From Anticarsia gemmatalis (lineage: Eukaryota > Arthropoda > Insecta > Lepidoptera > Erebidae), in assembly GCF_050436995.1 (NCBI RefSeq), contig NC_134757.1, forward strand, positions 2,120,501 to 2,184,500: a stretch of DNA of 64,000 bases, in the 5' to 3' direction. Positions 14,447-28,799 of the stretch are shown in pieces. Each line of letters opens with the position of its first letter. Positions within the stretch are counted from its first letter, which is position 1. The notes beneath the pieces are model-generated. The model was given only the letters and a program-made list of their open reading frames with translations. It did no database searches and had not been told where the DNA came from. Made by a program: the position numbers and the translations under genes.

Positions 14447-14939
14447 TCAGTAGTTCTACCAACTGTTCATGTTGTCTGAAATCGAACCATAGTCTTATCT
14501 TAAAAAATATAATAACATGTTTCGGGGCTAATACAAAACGGAACACATAAGTGGTTGCTCTGCTGTCAGTCAGTACACGCGAATTTTTTTACACATCATT
14601 ATTAGTTCATTACAATATCACCTCGGAGTTCTTCTCAATAAAGTCTTGCGTGGATGCGGTGCGTTTTTGTTAATGGCGGTGGGTTCATCGACCTACGCAC
14701 AGAGGCATCTTGTGTGGGCGATATCGGAGTTATCGTAGACGAGTGACGTCATCGCACTAATGTCTACGATCTTAGGGGTATTACTGTTACCATTCATGTC
14801 TCATCTATTTTGTTGTGAATCATTATTAAGTGTTGTATTACTAATAGCGTTCATTTCGAAAACTGTTTACACTATTTATATAAATAGGTACATATTTAAG
14901 ATTGACATACCAATGATTTTTCGAAGTAATGTGCATTAA

Positions 14940-15110
14940 AAATAATTATCACTTGCTCTAACGGTGTAGGAAAACATCGTGATAAAACCTTGCATGCCTA
15001 AAAATTTGTTTAATACACAATCCACACTTGGCCAGCGTGGTCAACTCAGACCCATCCCCACGTTTGAGAGGAGACCCTTGCCCTGCAGTGGGACAGAAAT
15101 GGGTTAAAAA
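14940..15110 (+). repeat. 'AGCAGTGGGACA' family repeat
   Basis: It shares AAAACATCGTGATAAAACCT, the CTTGCATGCCTAA block, CACTTGGCCAGCGTGGTCAA and CCCTGCAGTGGGACAGAAAT, in the same order as the 35.75-kb copy. Non-coding dispersed family. Confidence 0.7.
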
Positions 15111-17134
15111 ATTAATGATGAATAGAACTAACTTCGGATAAATCATTGAATTCACACTTACAGTTGCATCTAAGGGGCGAGAGGGTGTTAAGGATATCCG
15201 GGTGCAGTGTATCAATATGTTAAGGATGCTGTTGCTTGCCAACACTAATGCATCAAGCATGTTTGCGGAAACACGCTCGGATGCATTCAATATAATACCA
15301 TACAATATAAACAAGTAGAGGCTGTCACAAGTATAAGTAGACCAGAAAATATTACCAGTAGTTATTCCTAGGTATCAATTCGGTGGTGTATAATAAAACG
15401 ATATTAAACTTGTACTCATAAAAGGTTCATATAAAATGTTCAGGCTGCGTTATTTTTCTCGTAAATAATGTTGAAATTGTAATCATTAAACCAAAATATT
15501 GAATTAGGCACTCATCTGATTCCAACGAAAATACGGTATCGTGATGTCACTACACTGTATTTCTATAATAAAATGTATTTTTGACATTTCATAAATCGTA
15601 GCTGATTAGACTGTTTTCAAGTAATTCAGCCTTTCGCGGCTATAGAACTTAGACCTTTCACAATTAAAGTCAGCTGGCGAGCTCCAGACTAAATGTTAGT
15701 TTATTATAAGCTGTACAATTTGCCCTTCGCTCCTGTATTCATGAAGACTTAACAACGAATGTCACGCGATGTATCGTGTTGGCTACTGTTCAGATTACGC
15801 CCAGCAAAAGGACAACGCCTTTCAGTTTAATCAATTATAAAGATAGTTTTAGAATATAGTTCAAATGCCGCATAATAGGTACTGAAAAATACCGCTAAAC
15901 ACCCGGAATATAGGTCTATAAAACTCATTACAAATAAGGAAATACAAGTAATTACAGCAACATTTTCCTCTGTCCTATAACCATTCATTGGAGCGATCTA
16001 CATAAGGCCATTGAAGCGATTGCAAGGCTTTTAACCGGACGTATTAAATATAACGCCATTGAACAAAATCCATCAATATTACAAAATTGCATAGTATTAC
16101 GACAGACCGAAGGGCCATGCTACAAGGTTTATTTCGTAACATAATCTACCAACCGTTTCCATAGAACATATTTTTGTGAATAATATTTCCACGGTCTACG
16201 AACACACTAATCACCGTACCGGAGTGGATCTGAAACTTCATATTTGTTTGTAAAATCTCACGTTTACTGAATGAAAGAAGAATTCTGTATTTATAAATAT
16301 TGTGTAGTATGTGCACTCGTGCAGGAATCAACTTGTTTCGTTGCACATTTATGGTTCCAGAGTAGAACCTTGCGGTACTCTTTTCTTTTAAAGTTCTCAT
16401 CAGATGTAATAGTGAAAGTTAAAAGACACTTGTTTTCATTACTTATTTTTGACTACAAATGTGATGTAATTTTGCATTCAACTAGGCATAAAAGCTGTGG
16501 ATACATTACTCAAGACAAAAGTTAAAGCGACATTCCTAAGAAAGAATAGGTATACTTAGATATGAATTGTTTTGCAATATTATGCATATTAAGTGAAAGT
16601 TGCATTCCTGACTCTGGAATTCATTTCTCCATTGAAAGTAAGACCAACAAGCCCATGCACACGTATAAAAACTTTATATTTCTGCATAGAATCTCCTCAT
16701 TTTTCACAACCTAAACAGCTGTTCACGCAAACGTAATTTAATGTTTAAAACTGAAATGGAAATTAATATACCCAGTTCCCATATTTCCGTTAACAATAAT
16801 ATTATGATACATAATTACGACTGTGTCGACCTTCGGCGGGTCTAGGCCGTGACGGCTGCGCGCACTTCAAGTATGACCGTATGACAGACGCATACGCGAT
16901 GCGCTGTGGGAATTTTATCTAAGTTATTGTGAGATAATTGCACCTCATTATACATAGTTATTGTTGATGAATAGCTTAACGGATGATAGGCACTATTGTT
17001 TGAACGGAAGATCATGACTCATGATTATAAAACACGTTTGTACTTATGTTGTACTCTTTAGACGACTTCCGATACAATTAACAATAATAGGTAGTAAAGT
17101 ATAGATACATACGTTTATACCTACAATCACGCCT

Positions 17135-17215
17135 TCCTATAGGCGTAAGCACAGAGAACGCCACTTGGTACAATCCTTCCAAACTTCTTTTGCTTCATAC
17201 ACATCTACATCTTGT
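17135..17215 (+). repeat. 'AATCACGCCTT' family repeat
   Basis: AATCACGCCTTCCTATAGGC and AGAGAACGCCACTTGGTACA match the 3.17 and 28.8 kb copies, and CTTCTTTTGCTTCATACACA extends the match to the 28.8 kb copy. Confidence 0.5.
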
Positions 17216-18750
17216 AATTCTTGGTATACTAAAGTATACCTAAATAGGAAATTCAACTGTATGTTAAGTACATAAAATAAACACATAAGAATCTGTTATA
17301 AGAGGAAAGAACCTCGTATACAAATAAAAACTAAATGCTAAGAAAACTACAAAAATGTAATTACGGAAGAATCCATGGAACTGCGCAAACGCAGTTTTAT
17401 TTATCACCACATAGCACTACTTGGCAACTTAATAAATATTTATAAAACCGTAATGTTTTGTATACGTTAGCATTCGTTATAACAACAGTTTTATTACGTT
17501 CAAATAAAACCTAGAAACTGTAAGAATTTAGATTCACTTGCACTTTTTAAGAACCGTGTCAAACACCTATACATTAGCTTTATTTAATACACACGTGTTT
17601 ATGAAATAAAGTCATTATTACTGTTTTTGTAATGTAACAACTTTTGATTTTATTTACAGATCTAGTAATATAGACATAAAAATTAGTCTCAAGCTGTTGA
17701 AAACTTTCAACGAAGAGATCAAAAGAAGTTATCGTAAAATCTTGGAAAATTGAAACATCTATTTATAGGTAAATACAAATGAATCACCATGTAAAAAGGT
17801 ACGTACGCGCATACATTTTTAACGGAATCTACAGGATAAAATTGTACAATACCAGGACGAAGTCAGGCCACTTCGCTGGTTATTAGAGATAGATAATAAC
17901 TATTCTGACATGGACCCAAAAATACATTTGGAGAAAGGAAAAACAAGAAAACCTTTTCCAAACTATCCAAAACGCTTCAATCTACAAAAATATATTCATC
18001 TTACAATCTCAATTTGCTATCTTAAATTGTTGTACCGTCAACACTTGCATGTGATACATAATTATTCGCATATTCTCGTCTGAGTCAGGCCAATTATCGT
18101 CGACCTTGTCCATACTTCGTGATTAATTCAGGTTCACTTTTTGCCGCCATTGTAAAACGACGCCATGACAGTTTGTTTTTTAAGGCAAAGGTATGAAACA
18201 GCTGTGCCTGATTTATCAGCAGGTGGTTTTGAATGGAACGATTTTTATACGATCGTTTGGTTATTTGAAAGTTAATTTTAGCTTTCGTGAAATAACTTTA
18301 AGGTCTTCAAGCACAAACGTATTAAGGCCTAATTGTTGAATTCATTTACAAAAGTTCCACAGTTAAGATACTCAAAAAATAAGCTCAAATTAAAAAATCC
18401 GCTGTTGTGCATTATTTTCCTTAACTATGCAAATATTTCAACAAGGTATCAAAAAAGCAGGTCAAATCAACTAACCGCATAATGAGTCAATCGCTAAAGC
18501 TAGCAAAAAGTCGATCAATTAAAGCCGGTTAATCAAGCACACCATACATTTAGTGACGTCACGACACAGTTGGCCACACGCCATCATTGTGTCCTGGTGT
18601 CGCTTACCTTGTAACTGTATACATGGTGTTGTGTTCACTGTTCATGGATCCTGTATCACGTGTTAAGTACTTGTATGATGATTGGTGTTAAACGTTACAC
18701 GGATTGTATTGCATGGGGAACCTTTATGTTGAAGGATATGTTATGTTTGA

Positions 18751-18947
18751 CGGCCTCCGTGGCGCAATTGTTAAGGTGGTCACCTCGACACTACCAGTAA
18801 ATCCAGAGGTTCGATTCCTACACGGAACAAATATTTGACCGAGCCATAAATAGTTGTTTCTGGTCTGGTTGTACTTTGTGTCCGTTGTTTGTATGTTAGT
18901 AAAAAGTCCCTGCGACACAAGAGCAATTTCTAATGCGGAAGTTGTCT
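18751..18947 (+). repeat. tRNA-headed SINE
   Basis: The head CCTCCGTGGCGCAATTGTTA and box B GAGGTTCGATTCCTACACGG are followed by ACAAATATTTGACCGAGCCA and the family tail CCCTGCGACACAAGAGCAAT. It is the same family as the minus-strand copy at 14.3 kb. Confidence 0.78.
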
Positions 18948-19271
18948 TTTACTTTTTGAACAGTTCGACTACCAGAAATAAATTGTGTAATCAAATCAGT
19001 TGCTGTTTAAATCTCTTATCCCTTGGTTTAAGAGGTATTTTTTTTCTTAAAGCACCAAGAGAAACGTTAATCGTTTTACGCAAAGAGTGTAAATTGTAAA
19101 ATTTAATTAACCCACTTTCACCAACTACTGAATATGAGTATTTTTGAAGCCCTTTCCATTGGTCTTGGTAACGTCTCGCTTATTGCAATTTGCATTTATA
19201 TCATTTGAGTTTCTAAAGACGTAAGCATTGAGACATGTGGCTTCATAATCGCGACATTACTTTACACCTTA

Positions 19272-19567
19272 GGGCTTGCAATAGTTGCAACACACATTCG
19301 GTTCGGCAAAATTTATAGACCAACAAAACGGACTCAACTCACTTTTTCAGCTTGTGCCGATGGGGCTCATCTACACATATTCAGTTTTGCCGCCCGACTA
19401 GGCCGATTAAAGCTAAATCGAATATGTGTGTAGCAAGCCCAAGATAATGTATAATAGAATACGGGAATTAACATGAACGCGCATTTTACCTTAAAATGTC
19501 TAACGTTTCGGCAATTTTCGGCGAAACGTTAGGCATTTTCGCACGTATAAGTATGTGTGTATAGCCC
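19272..19567. mobile_element. Nested MITE-like cluster with GGGCTTGC/ACACACAT ends
   Basis: GGGCTTGC...AACACACATTCG at 19272 is mirrored by CGAATATGTGTGTAGCAAGCCC ending at 19439. A third related end, GGGGCTCATCTACACATATTC, lies inside at about 19363. A fourth, GTATGTGTGTATAGCCC, ends at 19567. The two right ends are followed by near-identical AAGATAATGT and AAGATAGTGT. A perfect 11-bp stem hairpin (CTAACGTTTCG and complement) sits at 19500-19532. Confidence 0.55.
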
Positions 19568-19884
19568 AAGATAGTGTGGGATCTTATGACACAGGTAATT
19601 AGTCGATCATGTGTGGTACAACCTGAGACCTATTCGATACAAGTCGTTCTGGTCTCGTAATGGCGTGTCATCGCCTTGTGCGGTCTTTCATTAAGCGGGG
19701 TTCATTTACAAAATGATAATTATTTTCATTGTACAGACAGGAGAGATGCAATATAATGTACCTTTGTACACTTGGTCATATTGAGCTCCTTTAACGGTGT
19801 TGTAATTACCATACAGCATTCATTATTGTTCAAACGACCATCGGATGAACGACAAGGTAAGAAAAAGAACAGAAACAGAAAAAG

Positions 19885-19992
19885 AACAGAAACTTGTAGG
19901 TACGTAGGTTTGCACCTCACATTTCCGTTGAGTTTCGAACCCGGTTCGATCAAAAACTTCAACCGGTATGTGTAACCATTGGGCTACGGCTA
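19885..19992 (-). repeat. Possible decayed tRNA-like SINE
   Basis: The minus strand GTAGCCGTAGCCCAATGGTT resembles a box A, and GAACCGGGTTCGAAACTC contains a box B-like GGTTCGAAAC. It is followed by a polypyrimidine, TTCTGTTCTTTTTCTGTTTC-type tail. Only the head-like signals support this. Confidence 0.4.
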
Positions 19993-22900
19993 CTCATAAG
20001 GTACGTAAGTTTGTACCTACATATTGAAACCTAGACTTATCGCTTATCGGCAGTATAGTATTGTCAGTTATTATCCTCAGAAAGATATAGTAGGTAAATA
20101 GCTGAGCTAATCTTCAACATGAGTAAATTGGCGAGTAAGAACCTCATTAGTTCAGTAATGAATACCTACAGTTCCTACTAGTACATCCTTCCTGCATGCA
20201 ACGGACGCAACAAACGGAAACCATATTATATCCATTATTTACTTTATTACTTACTTCAAAATGTTATGTAATTATTTACTTTAAAATAAGCAATTTTTTT
20301 TAAAGATGACCTTTGGTGAATGGGAGAATATTAAATGTAAATCACATCATTATTTCAATATAGTCACGAATTTTCCATTGGGGAAACTGCCGATTTATTT
20401 GTTGCTTTTTAAATTAACCGAATAAGTAATTCGAAATCGAAGCAAATAATAAGAAATATTTACCCTCATACATATAAGCAGACACCAATTATAGCATTAC
20501 CTTTCACACTAAGAGACAGAACATCAATAGAAGCCTATCATTTATATAACATAGAGTACTTTTTATCAAAGACATACCACCTACACCTACTTATCACAAG
20601 GAAGAAAAATACGCCTCCATAATTAACACCAAAGCACCGTTACTTAAGGTACCTACTTAAAATATTAACACCGTTATCTTACAAAAGGAAATCTGAATAT
20701 GCAAAATTAATATTTCATCTCGTCGAGAGCATATTTTGTTTATGTTTTTCAAATATCTGCACACTCATTCAAGATGATGAACTTTTCAACTGCCTGTTTT
20801 TTAACACACAAAAGCTTTGCATCTCATTTCTTTTTTTACCAGATGGTGTTGCAATAGGATAGGTAATAAAGAGTAAATACCAAAGATGGATAGTCTATGT
20901 CTACTAACTAGTGAGAATAAATATGAAATAGTATACCAGTTGTTTTTTGCCTAGGTATTTCTGGTCCCACACATCCAATAACAGGAGCGACAAAAAAGAA
21001 TTATTGCTAGTAACTAAGTAAATATAATAAAAAGCAGACCTGGGAATTACAGTTACGTCGGGGAAAAATATTCCACCTCATTAAAAGGGATAATGGAACA
21101 GTCATTCTATGAATACATTACTGGTACGAACGTCACGGTAAAATATTAAGTACAACTGGTTTAGTCAGGTCAAACGTTCAAATACGATTCGTCAACGAAT
21201 TGTGACGACTGCAGGTTGACGCGGAGGAAAAAAGGGTGCTGACGCGATGGAAAATTAATTTTCGCAAAAATTCGCAGATTCAAGTGTTTCATTGATTTTG
21301 AAATATTTTTCTGCAGCTCTTGAAAGAAAAACTACAAAAATACCTAGTATTGTGAAGTCTTTAAACTTTAGTTCGACTCTAAACGATATTTCATAATAAA
21401 CACTTTCAAAGAAACGAACTCTTTAATCACAAAATCATAATTTAACCCGTCATCTCCGCATGGGGTACAAACTTACAAACGATTTGGGCCGTTTATCGCC
21501 CAATCCAATTACCAACCAATTTTAGTATCACCTATAACTCACGTAACATTAAAAAAGACATAACAAGCGGTATTAAATCATAGTGTGTTTCAAAAGATTT
21601 ATTAAAACATTAATCTCCGGTCGTAAACAAAAACTTGATGTGCTTTTTGCCGTTGCGTTTGTCGCAGCGAAATGTACCGATTTGTTCCGACATTGCGATG
21701 CGGCGTGTCGCATTGTCGTGTTTTTGATGTCATCATGTCGCACGCCCACATACCGTAGGAGTATGTGGCTGGTGTTTTTATAGCGATCCGAATGCTTGTG
21801 AGTCAGCTGCGCATATCTGATCTACCTTTGGTTATGCGCGGTGTAATGGCGCTGTGATTGATGAAACAGTTTATTTGGTAGCTCATTCATGTGGAAGGGA
21901 ATAACCAATGATGCGTACTGATAAAGCTACTTTTCTCGCTATTACGAACTCCAGTAGCCATTCAAATAAAAAATCATAAGCTAGAAAAGATTGTGTTCCT
22001 TTTTCTTTTAACTTAAAAAAAGGGTTCTACTTTCTTATTATATTTAAGCGTCATTATTCAACCCCCATGTAATATTTCCATAGTATTTGTACACAGAACA
22101 GCATTCTATTCATTACAGGTTTCCCAGACGGAAAATGCTCCAAATATCGATCACCAGTTGTGCAATGTGCAGTACCGTTCGTTATAGCATTGTATAGAGG
22201 CACATAGAGCGACGACGTCGGGCTACCGAGCTGCCGGGACGCGTGGACGGGTTTCCACCGACACGCCGATAATGGCTCAACATACCGTTTTCCTTAAAAG
22301 CAAACGACACTTACTATAAACTAGGCTGTTATCGTTTAGAACTATGTATGGAAGTCACGTGTAGGGCGCTACAGAAGAGAAATATGTTTGGACGCAAAAT
22401 CATTGTTATGTCACTTCACATTCGGCATTCAAACAATATTCTGTTGGCAGGAAATTGTTTGAGAACGTCTCGGAGGAAATTGAATGAAAATTGCCGTAGC
22501 GACATCAATATGAATGACTACAGGTGTTCATATTGTAAAACAATAAACATTTTTATGGGGCCATAAATCAAGTAGGTATTCGAATAGAATATGATTACCT
22601 AGTAGGTAGCTAGACAAAAATCTCTTATTATGAATGAAACCAGTTTTTATAAATAAAGGTGTTTTATTTATTTGAATCTAAACATTGATTTTAATTTTAC
22701 ACAGGCAACCCGTTTTGATAATAGAAAATTCTATAATTTCGCAATCATCAACACAATAAAGTTTCGGTATCTCAAATGAATTGCTCTTACTACATGCTGG
22801 ATTTTCTAAGTTTTTTTTGTATTTTCTGTCAGTTTATCCCTTCGCCAAGCAACTCGTAGATACTAAAACCATTTCATCAAGATATTCTATGACACGACAC

Positions 22901-23169
22901 ACAAAATGCCAGTGCAGATATAATGACATCCTCATTAGCCGGGTGCCCAAAATGGCGCAGCGTCGCGTCGGTCTGTTCGACGCAAGACTAATATTTGTGT
23001 AATCTACGTCTGTGCGTCTTTGTTTCAAGTCTGGTGACGTTAGTACATAGCTATAGAAGGAACTGTACGAACCTTTGTATTGATTAATAGTTAGATTAGC
23101 AAATGTTTTGTGAATAGTTTAGCTGTCGTTTGGATTTCAACACATTGAAATAGATAGGTAAAATAAGTC

Positions 23170-23272
23170 AAAATCCCCAACCCGTACTTGGCCAGCGTGG
23201 TGGACTCAAGGCCTAACCCCTCCCTTATTCCGGGAAGAGAACCTTGTGGGACATTAATGGGTTAAATTTATT
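23170..23272 (+). repeat. 'AGCAGTGGGACA' family repeat, partial
   Basis: CCGTACTTGGCCAGCGTGGT, GGACTCAAGGCCTAACCCCT, then GTGGGACATTAATGGGTTAA. The CCCAGCA part is lost. Confidence 0.65.
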
Positions 23273-26200
23273 TGTTAGCTGAAAAATACCTGATCCATGA
23301 AACATAAAAGGAAAAGAAAATACATGGTACTTAAAAAGTCCCTTTTCCTGTTATTCAATGCTGTTATTCAATGGTTGTTTTGCTAAAGCCTTTTGTAGTC
23401 ATGGCGTAGGTACACCATATGTTGTGTCATATAGGTACCTATGTATGTGAATCAATGGATGACAAACAATAGACAGAAAACACTTTATACTGAATAACAC
23501 TTAGCATTATCAAAATGAGGGTTTTCCTATAACGGCAACAGTAGTTTGCACGTTTAAGCAGTAATAATATTATTCTAATTAAAATGTATCGAAACAATAT
23601 ATATCTAATTATTACGTGACTCCTAAAAATAGTCTTGTTATTCACTGTGGTCGGAACCTATACAGATAGACAGACTACTTAATAAAATTAAATACGTAAG
23701 CCTTTGTCTTTTCAAAAGTTCTAAAAAAATAAGTTTATTTCTCTGCTTTCAGAACAAAAAAAAAACCTAAATATTTTGTCTCCTTCTACCGTGAATTACC
23801 TTCTTGTAATGATGCAATAACTTTCAGTTTCCTTGTGAGGTCGACCGAAACATCCACTTTTATTTTACTCAATCGAGACTTGATTAAATTGTCATGCTCA
23901 ACGAATAAAAACTAAAAGCTCATACATAAAGTAATGATAAAAACTCTATTAATACAAAGGCCGTATCTAAACTAATCTATGAGTAAAGCAATATAATCGT
24001 TTAATTAAAGCGCCACACCATGCGGCCGGGCACCCCATGCTCCATACATTGTGGAATGCAGCGACGCATGCGCCGGCCGAGTGATTAATACAAAACCTGT
24101 ATGACAAGTGCTGGGATACTCAACTCACTAGTTTTAGAAACACCATGTACTTACGTCACGCAATTGAGTTTAATTTTAAAATAATATGTGAATCATTCAT
24201 CGGGATGTTTTTATTCATAGATAAAGCTGGACTCACCAGTCATTCAGTCTTAAATTGGTCTTATCTACTTAATATTGACGAAGATTATAACTAACTTTTC
24301 ACGTGTCATACAACAAATGCGGGTTTATAGATTAAATAATTTAATAGTCACCTATTTTCAGACACAGAAGAGCGGTTATCCCACCGTCTAAACAAAAAAT
24401 CGTCGTGTCGTAACTATTACGAATGCGTACTTAGCTGTATCATTTATTTTTTAACACGTTAACTTAACAGCTGTTTCAAAAATCCTTTTATACCAGATTA
24501 AAATACAAATATATTTCTTAAGTATCAAAAATTCTTGGACCTTAGTAAAGTCGATTGTATAAAATGACAGACTGGGAACAGACAGTTATATTTATTTACA
24601 TTTATTATAGTGTGTGCTTCCTGCATCATTGTGTTATTATTTATAGCACATTAAGATAACGATTGTTTATAATTACAACAACACAACACAAGTTAAGTGG
24701 TTAATTATTTAAACTTGAAGTAGGTACCAGAGTTAATGAGTTTTTGTTTAAGAGCTCAGAATTTGCAAGTTGCAAACATTAAGGCAAAGTTGAACACTTA
24801 CAGGCTAAACTGGTAGACAAGGTTGAGATTGGAAGACGTTGCAATGAAAAACCAAATACATGAGTAGGTACATCCAGTAATGGAACCAGCAGATTTTGCT
24901 GATTGTATTATTCTAGAACGACTTTAATAGAGATTCACATGATATGTTGAGATTTTGTCTTCGAATACAAAATTTAAACGACGCAGACAGAACGACGGGC
25001 TTACGCTTGTCTAGTACCCAGTTTCCAATAAAATAAATAAGAACAGTTTTACGATAAGTCCTCGTTTTATTAGCAACAGTTTTATGTTGTTTTTCTATGG
25101 TTAAAGCCGGAAGCGTCACGCTGTGTAACGTTCACCATAGCGCATAGGTTCAAATGTCGCTAATCAGGGAAAGCGTTAATTCTGAATTGTCTATTATTAT
25201 TTTTTAAACAGCGTTCTATTGTGAACATAGAACTTATTGCTTTCGCGTTAATTGAAATAGGGTAGAAAAGTTACAATTTCCTAAGTAACTGTTTTGACTT
25301 TTACGAGAATCCTAAAGCTTTCTCGGCCATTTTTGAATCCCAGTAAAAAGAAAGTACATAACCTACCCAAATAGCAAATGAAGTAACTATTGGTATCTAA
25401 TTGAACACGGACAGAAGGAGATGTTTAACTTTTCTTTGAAATCTCATGAGACATCTGTACAATCAGAATATTTACTAGAAAACCTTTCATAAATACCTAA
25501 TTATCTTCAATATACAAGCGAATATTAGTCAGTATGTAAGCTGCAGTACTTCCGCAAACATGAATCAAATAAACATCACTATGAATTATAATAGAGGATA
25601 ACACATGAATACATTATCGATATAATTCGATATAATCATTAATCATTGTTAATTGTTTAATGCTCCGATACACAGACTGATGACTGATAATGCTCATTTA
25701 TTTGACAAGCTATGACGAATTATCGTGGTCTAATATTGTGTAAGCGATAGATACATAGTTTAATGTTAATGCAGTACTCATATAGTTTAAAATATTAATG
25801 TAATACTTAAGTATTTAATTGTATTGCTGGATACATAGTTATTTAGTGATCTTTAGATAGATTCTATAGAAAACTTTGTATTTTACTTAGTATTTATAAG
25901 TGCAATTTACCTAGAATTCACAGTTTACCTAAGCTTGTAGTTTCAAGTACTTTTTTTAAGCGTCTAGTGCTTTCCTATATTATTCATTTGATTAGGTGTG
26001 AATTGCCTTGTATTGTTTTATTTCCGCGCGTGATATCATGCACAGAACAGAAGATAATTGCATCTAAGTTATCCAATCAATTTTTTTGTAGGGAGTTGCA
26101 GTTCCGGCGTATTCTCACGACGATAAACGTTGCACACGAAAGTTAATTTTTCCATTACATTTAAATACAGTCATCTTGATCAGCGTATTAACTCGATTGC

Positions 26201-28274
26201 TCTTATTACAAAGCAAAGGTCACAAGGGCCTACTGACCCTATTCGACCACGCCGCGTCGGCGGCACTCGACAGCTCGTGGACTCATGACTCACTTGTCAT
26301 TTACTTGCTCAAACCAAATGACCTTGTGTTAATGAAATCTTCCTGTTTTTGTTACACCGTCTTTGTTTACTTTACAATTTAAATGGAATCTTTGGTTATT
26401 GCGGTCAAAGGCGTATTCATCAAACGAATTTGTTGCAACTTGAACTGTGGTTAGTCAGAATTTTGGAGATAAACTCCAGTTTAAAACAATTTAGAAGCCA
26501 TTTTGATTACCGCTGACCTTTTGTGAACCGGTCAAGTTAATTCTTTAGTCAGCGAGAGTGAAGCAGGTATTGCTTAAGTTTAAAAATAATGAAGATTGTA
26601 AACTCGATTCATATTATCGATTATGCGGATTGATATTGAAGACGACAATCAATTACTGGCAAAATCAATTAATTTCGAATACGATATTTTGAATCGAATC
26701 AAATATTTTTATTACACGATATAGATAGGTTTGTGACCTATCATTTGATGACTGGCATTCATGGAATTTAAAAAACAGGCAGAAAGGATGTATAAAAATA
26801 AATCAGATATGAATATCAACCTTGGCGTGTCCATGAATATAATCAATGCGAATACTACGCCATAAATAAACAGCATTTATTATTCAAACACTTAATGTAC
26901 TAGCTATTGATAAAATTGTGCAATAATTATTAAAAATTGCATTAAAAAAGATATGAACAAGGTATCTAAAGTACGATAATGCATTTTTCTTTTATTATAA
27001 TCTAATTGCGTTGAATTTTACGGGGAATTCCTACATTTAGGTACCTTTATCTTTTACAGTTTTATACCTAGGTACCTAGCTACGTAAAATAACATCGTTT
27101 AATTAAAGTGCTCTACAAAAAAATTCAAATTTATTGACACACAGCATTCATTGGCTTAAAACTTGAGGTTGACGATTTAGAGTACCCATTATAATGTTAC
27201 AAACAAAAATAATCTGAGAGTAGCTAAGTACCTAATACAGAACTAAATACATTGACTGTCTACCTACAGTGGGCAGTGGGTACAGATAGAACAGAAATAG
27301 CCACCCATCAATGGGGGCTCTGTAAGATAACGTAGTCCCCGTCTTGTGCGCGACGTCAACAATTTATATTGATTAAGAACTTTGAAGGACTGTGAGAATT
27401 ACAGTTCTTTTTAAATAGGATGATTTTGGTTAAAAGAAAATACCTAGCCTGGTTGTACAAAACTTTAATAATTCTGAAGTAGTTCCTTGACTTGATTTGT
27501 ATGCATGAAGCCAGGATATAAAGAAGGCATCTGTGTGTCAAATTTAATTAAAATCCATTCAGTAACTCTCAAATAATACCTATCAATAATAATAGTAAAA
27601 AATATAAAAAAATATGATCTCTTGAATAAGATTATTCAGAATAGATACCTATTTGAAGTAAATGCGCAGATGTACAATAAGAAAAACTGTTGTAAATCAT
27701 TATAACTCACTTTTGTTCTGAGTTATTTTATTGTTATTGAGTGTACTAAGCCATGACAAAGTCCAGATAGCGAGTTTATTCATTGTTTTTCTTTGTAACT
27801 TTGTAAATACTCATACATAAATATTTTTAAAAGGTTTGTTTATTGTTACAAAGGGCTGATAATAAAATGTTATCTTATCATTCACCTACTGTTGAATGAT
27901 ACTGAACAGTTAAAAATTTAAAAACAAGTTCTTGCAGTGGATTCAAAACATTTTTAAATGAATCACACGAGGATTGTAAGATGGAATGATAATAATTAAA
28001 TAAATAAGGAATGATATTAAAACTAAATTCCTGTTTAGAAATAAAGATATCTTGGCATCTAATTCAGCAACTTTTGAACTTAAAATTATCATTCTAAGTA
28101 ATGTGTATGAAATGACCATGAACATATTTTGTTATCAATTTGTTACTGTTAAAATACATTTTATCCTACACATAGTTTTACAAGTTAGTATTTTAGATAC
28201 CTAGTTGAACCATTAACACATAGTAATATGAATATAGGTCAAAATTCTTCAAGGACCTTTTATTAAAGAAAATT

Positions 28275-28362
28275 AGGCTTTGAACTCAAGGCCTAACCCC
28301 TCCCTCATTATGGGAGGTGACCCTTGCCCAGCAGTGGGTCATTATTGGGTTAAATTTATTCA
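28275..28362 (+). repeat. 'AGCAGTGGGACA' family repeat, 3' part
   Basis: GAACTCAAGGCCTAACCCCT through ACCCTTGCCCAGCAGTGGGT to GGGTTAAATTTATT. Only the 3' half of the family consensus is present. Confidence 0.65.
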
Positions 28363-28799
28363 TTTATTTCAGGCTTTAACATAGGTAGACCACAACTTTT
28401 AGACATTTGAATGGCATAATCTCAAGCATTTTATACTTTCTTATTTCTATACAAATAACTGAAATTATTAAGTACTCAGTGGACAATAATTAAGTTTGAT
28501 ATTAACACTTACACAGGCCATTAGGAAACCACATATCATTCAACATCCTAGAAACATGACAGATAGATAAGAGCAGGAAATGTAACATTAATGTCTTATC
28601 ATTGTGTTGGCTGCACTGAGGAACTTGTGCTATCATGTTTTGAAATAGAAGAGATAATGCAGCTGTGAATAGGAAGCTTTGCTTTTTTGAATGGGGACTT
28701 GTTATCTTTGTTTTTATATGGCCAATAGTATAATACATGTGATGATGGAAGCAAATCTTTATAGTAGGGTATTTGACTGTAAAATACATTTATATACTA

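Noticed and set aside
14958..15314. 118-codon minus-strand ORF
   Set aside because: Its lower-coordinate half is the 'AGCAGTGGGACA' repeat read backwards.
26176..26382. 68-codon plus-strand ORF
   Set aside because: The GC-rich middle looks regulatory; no start context, splice sites or family match.
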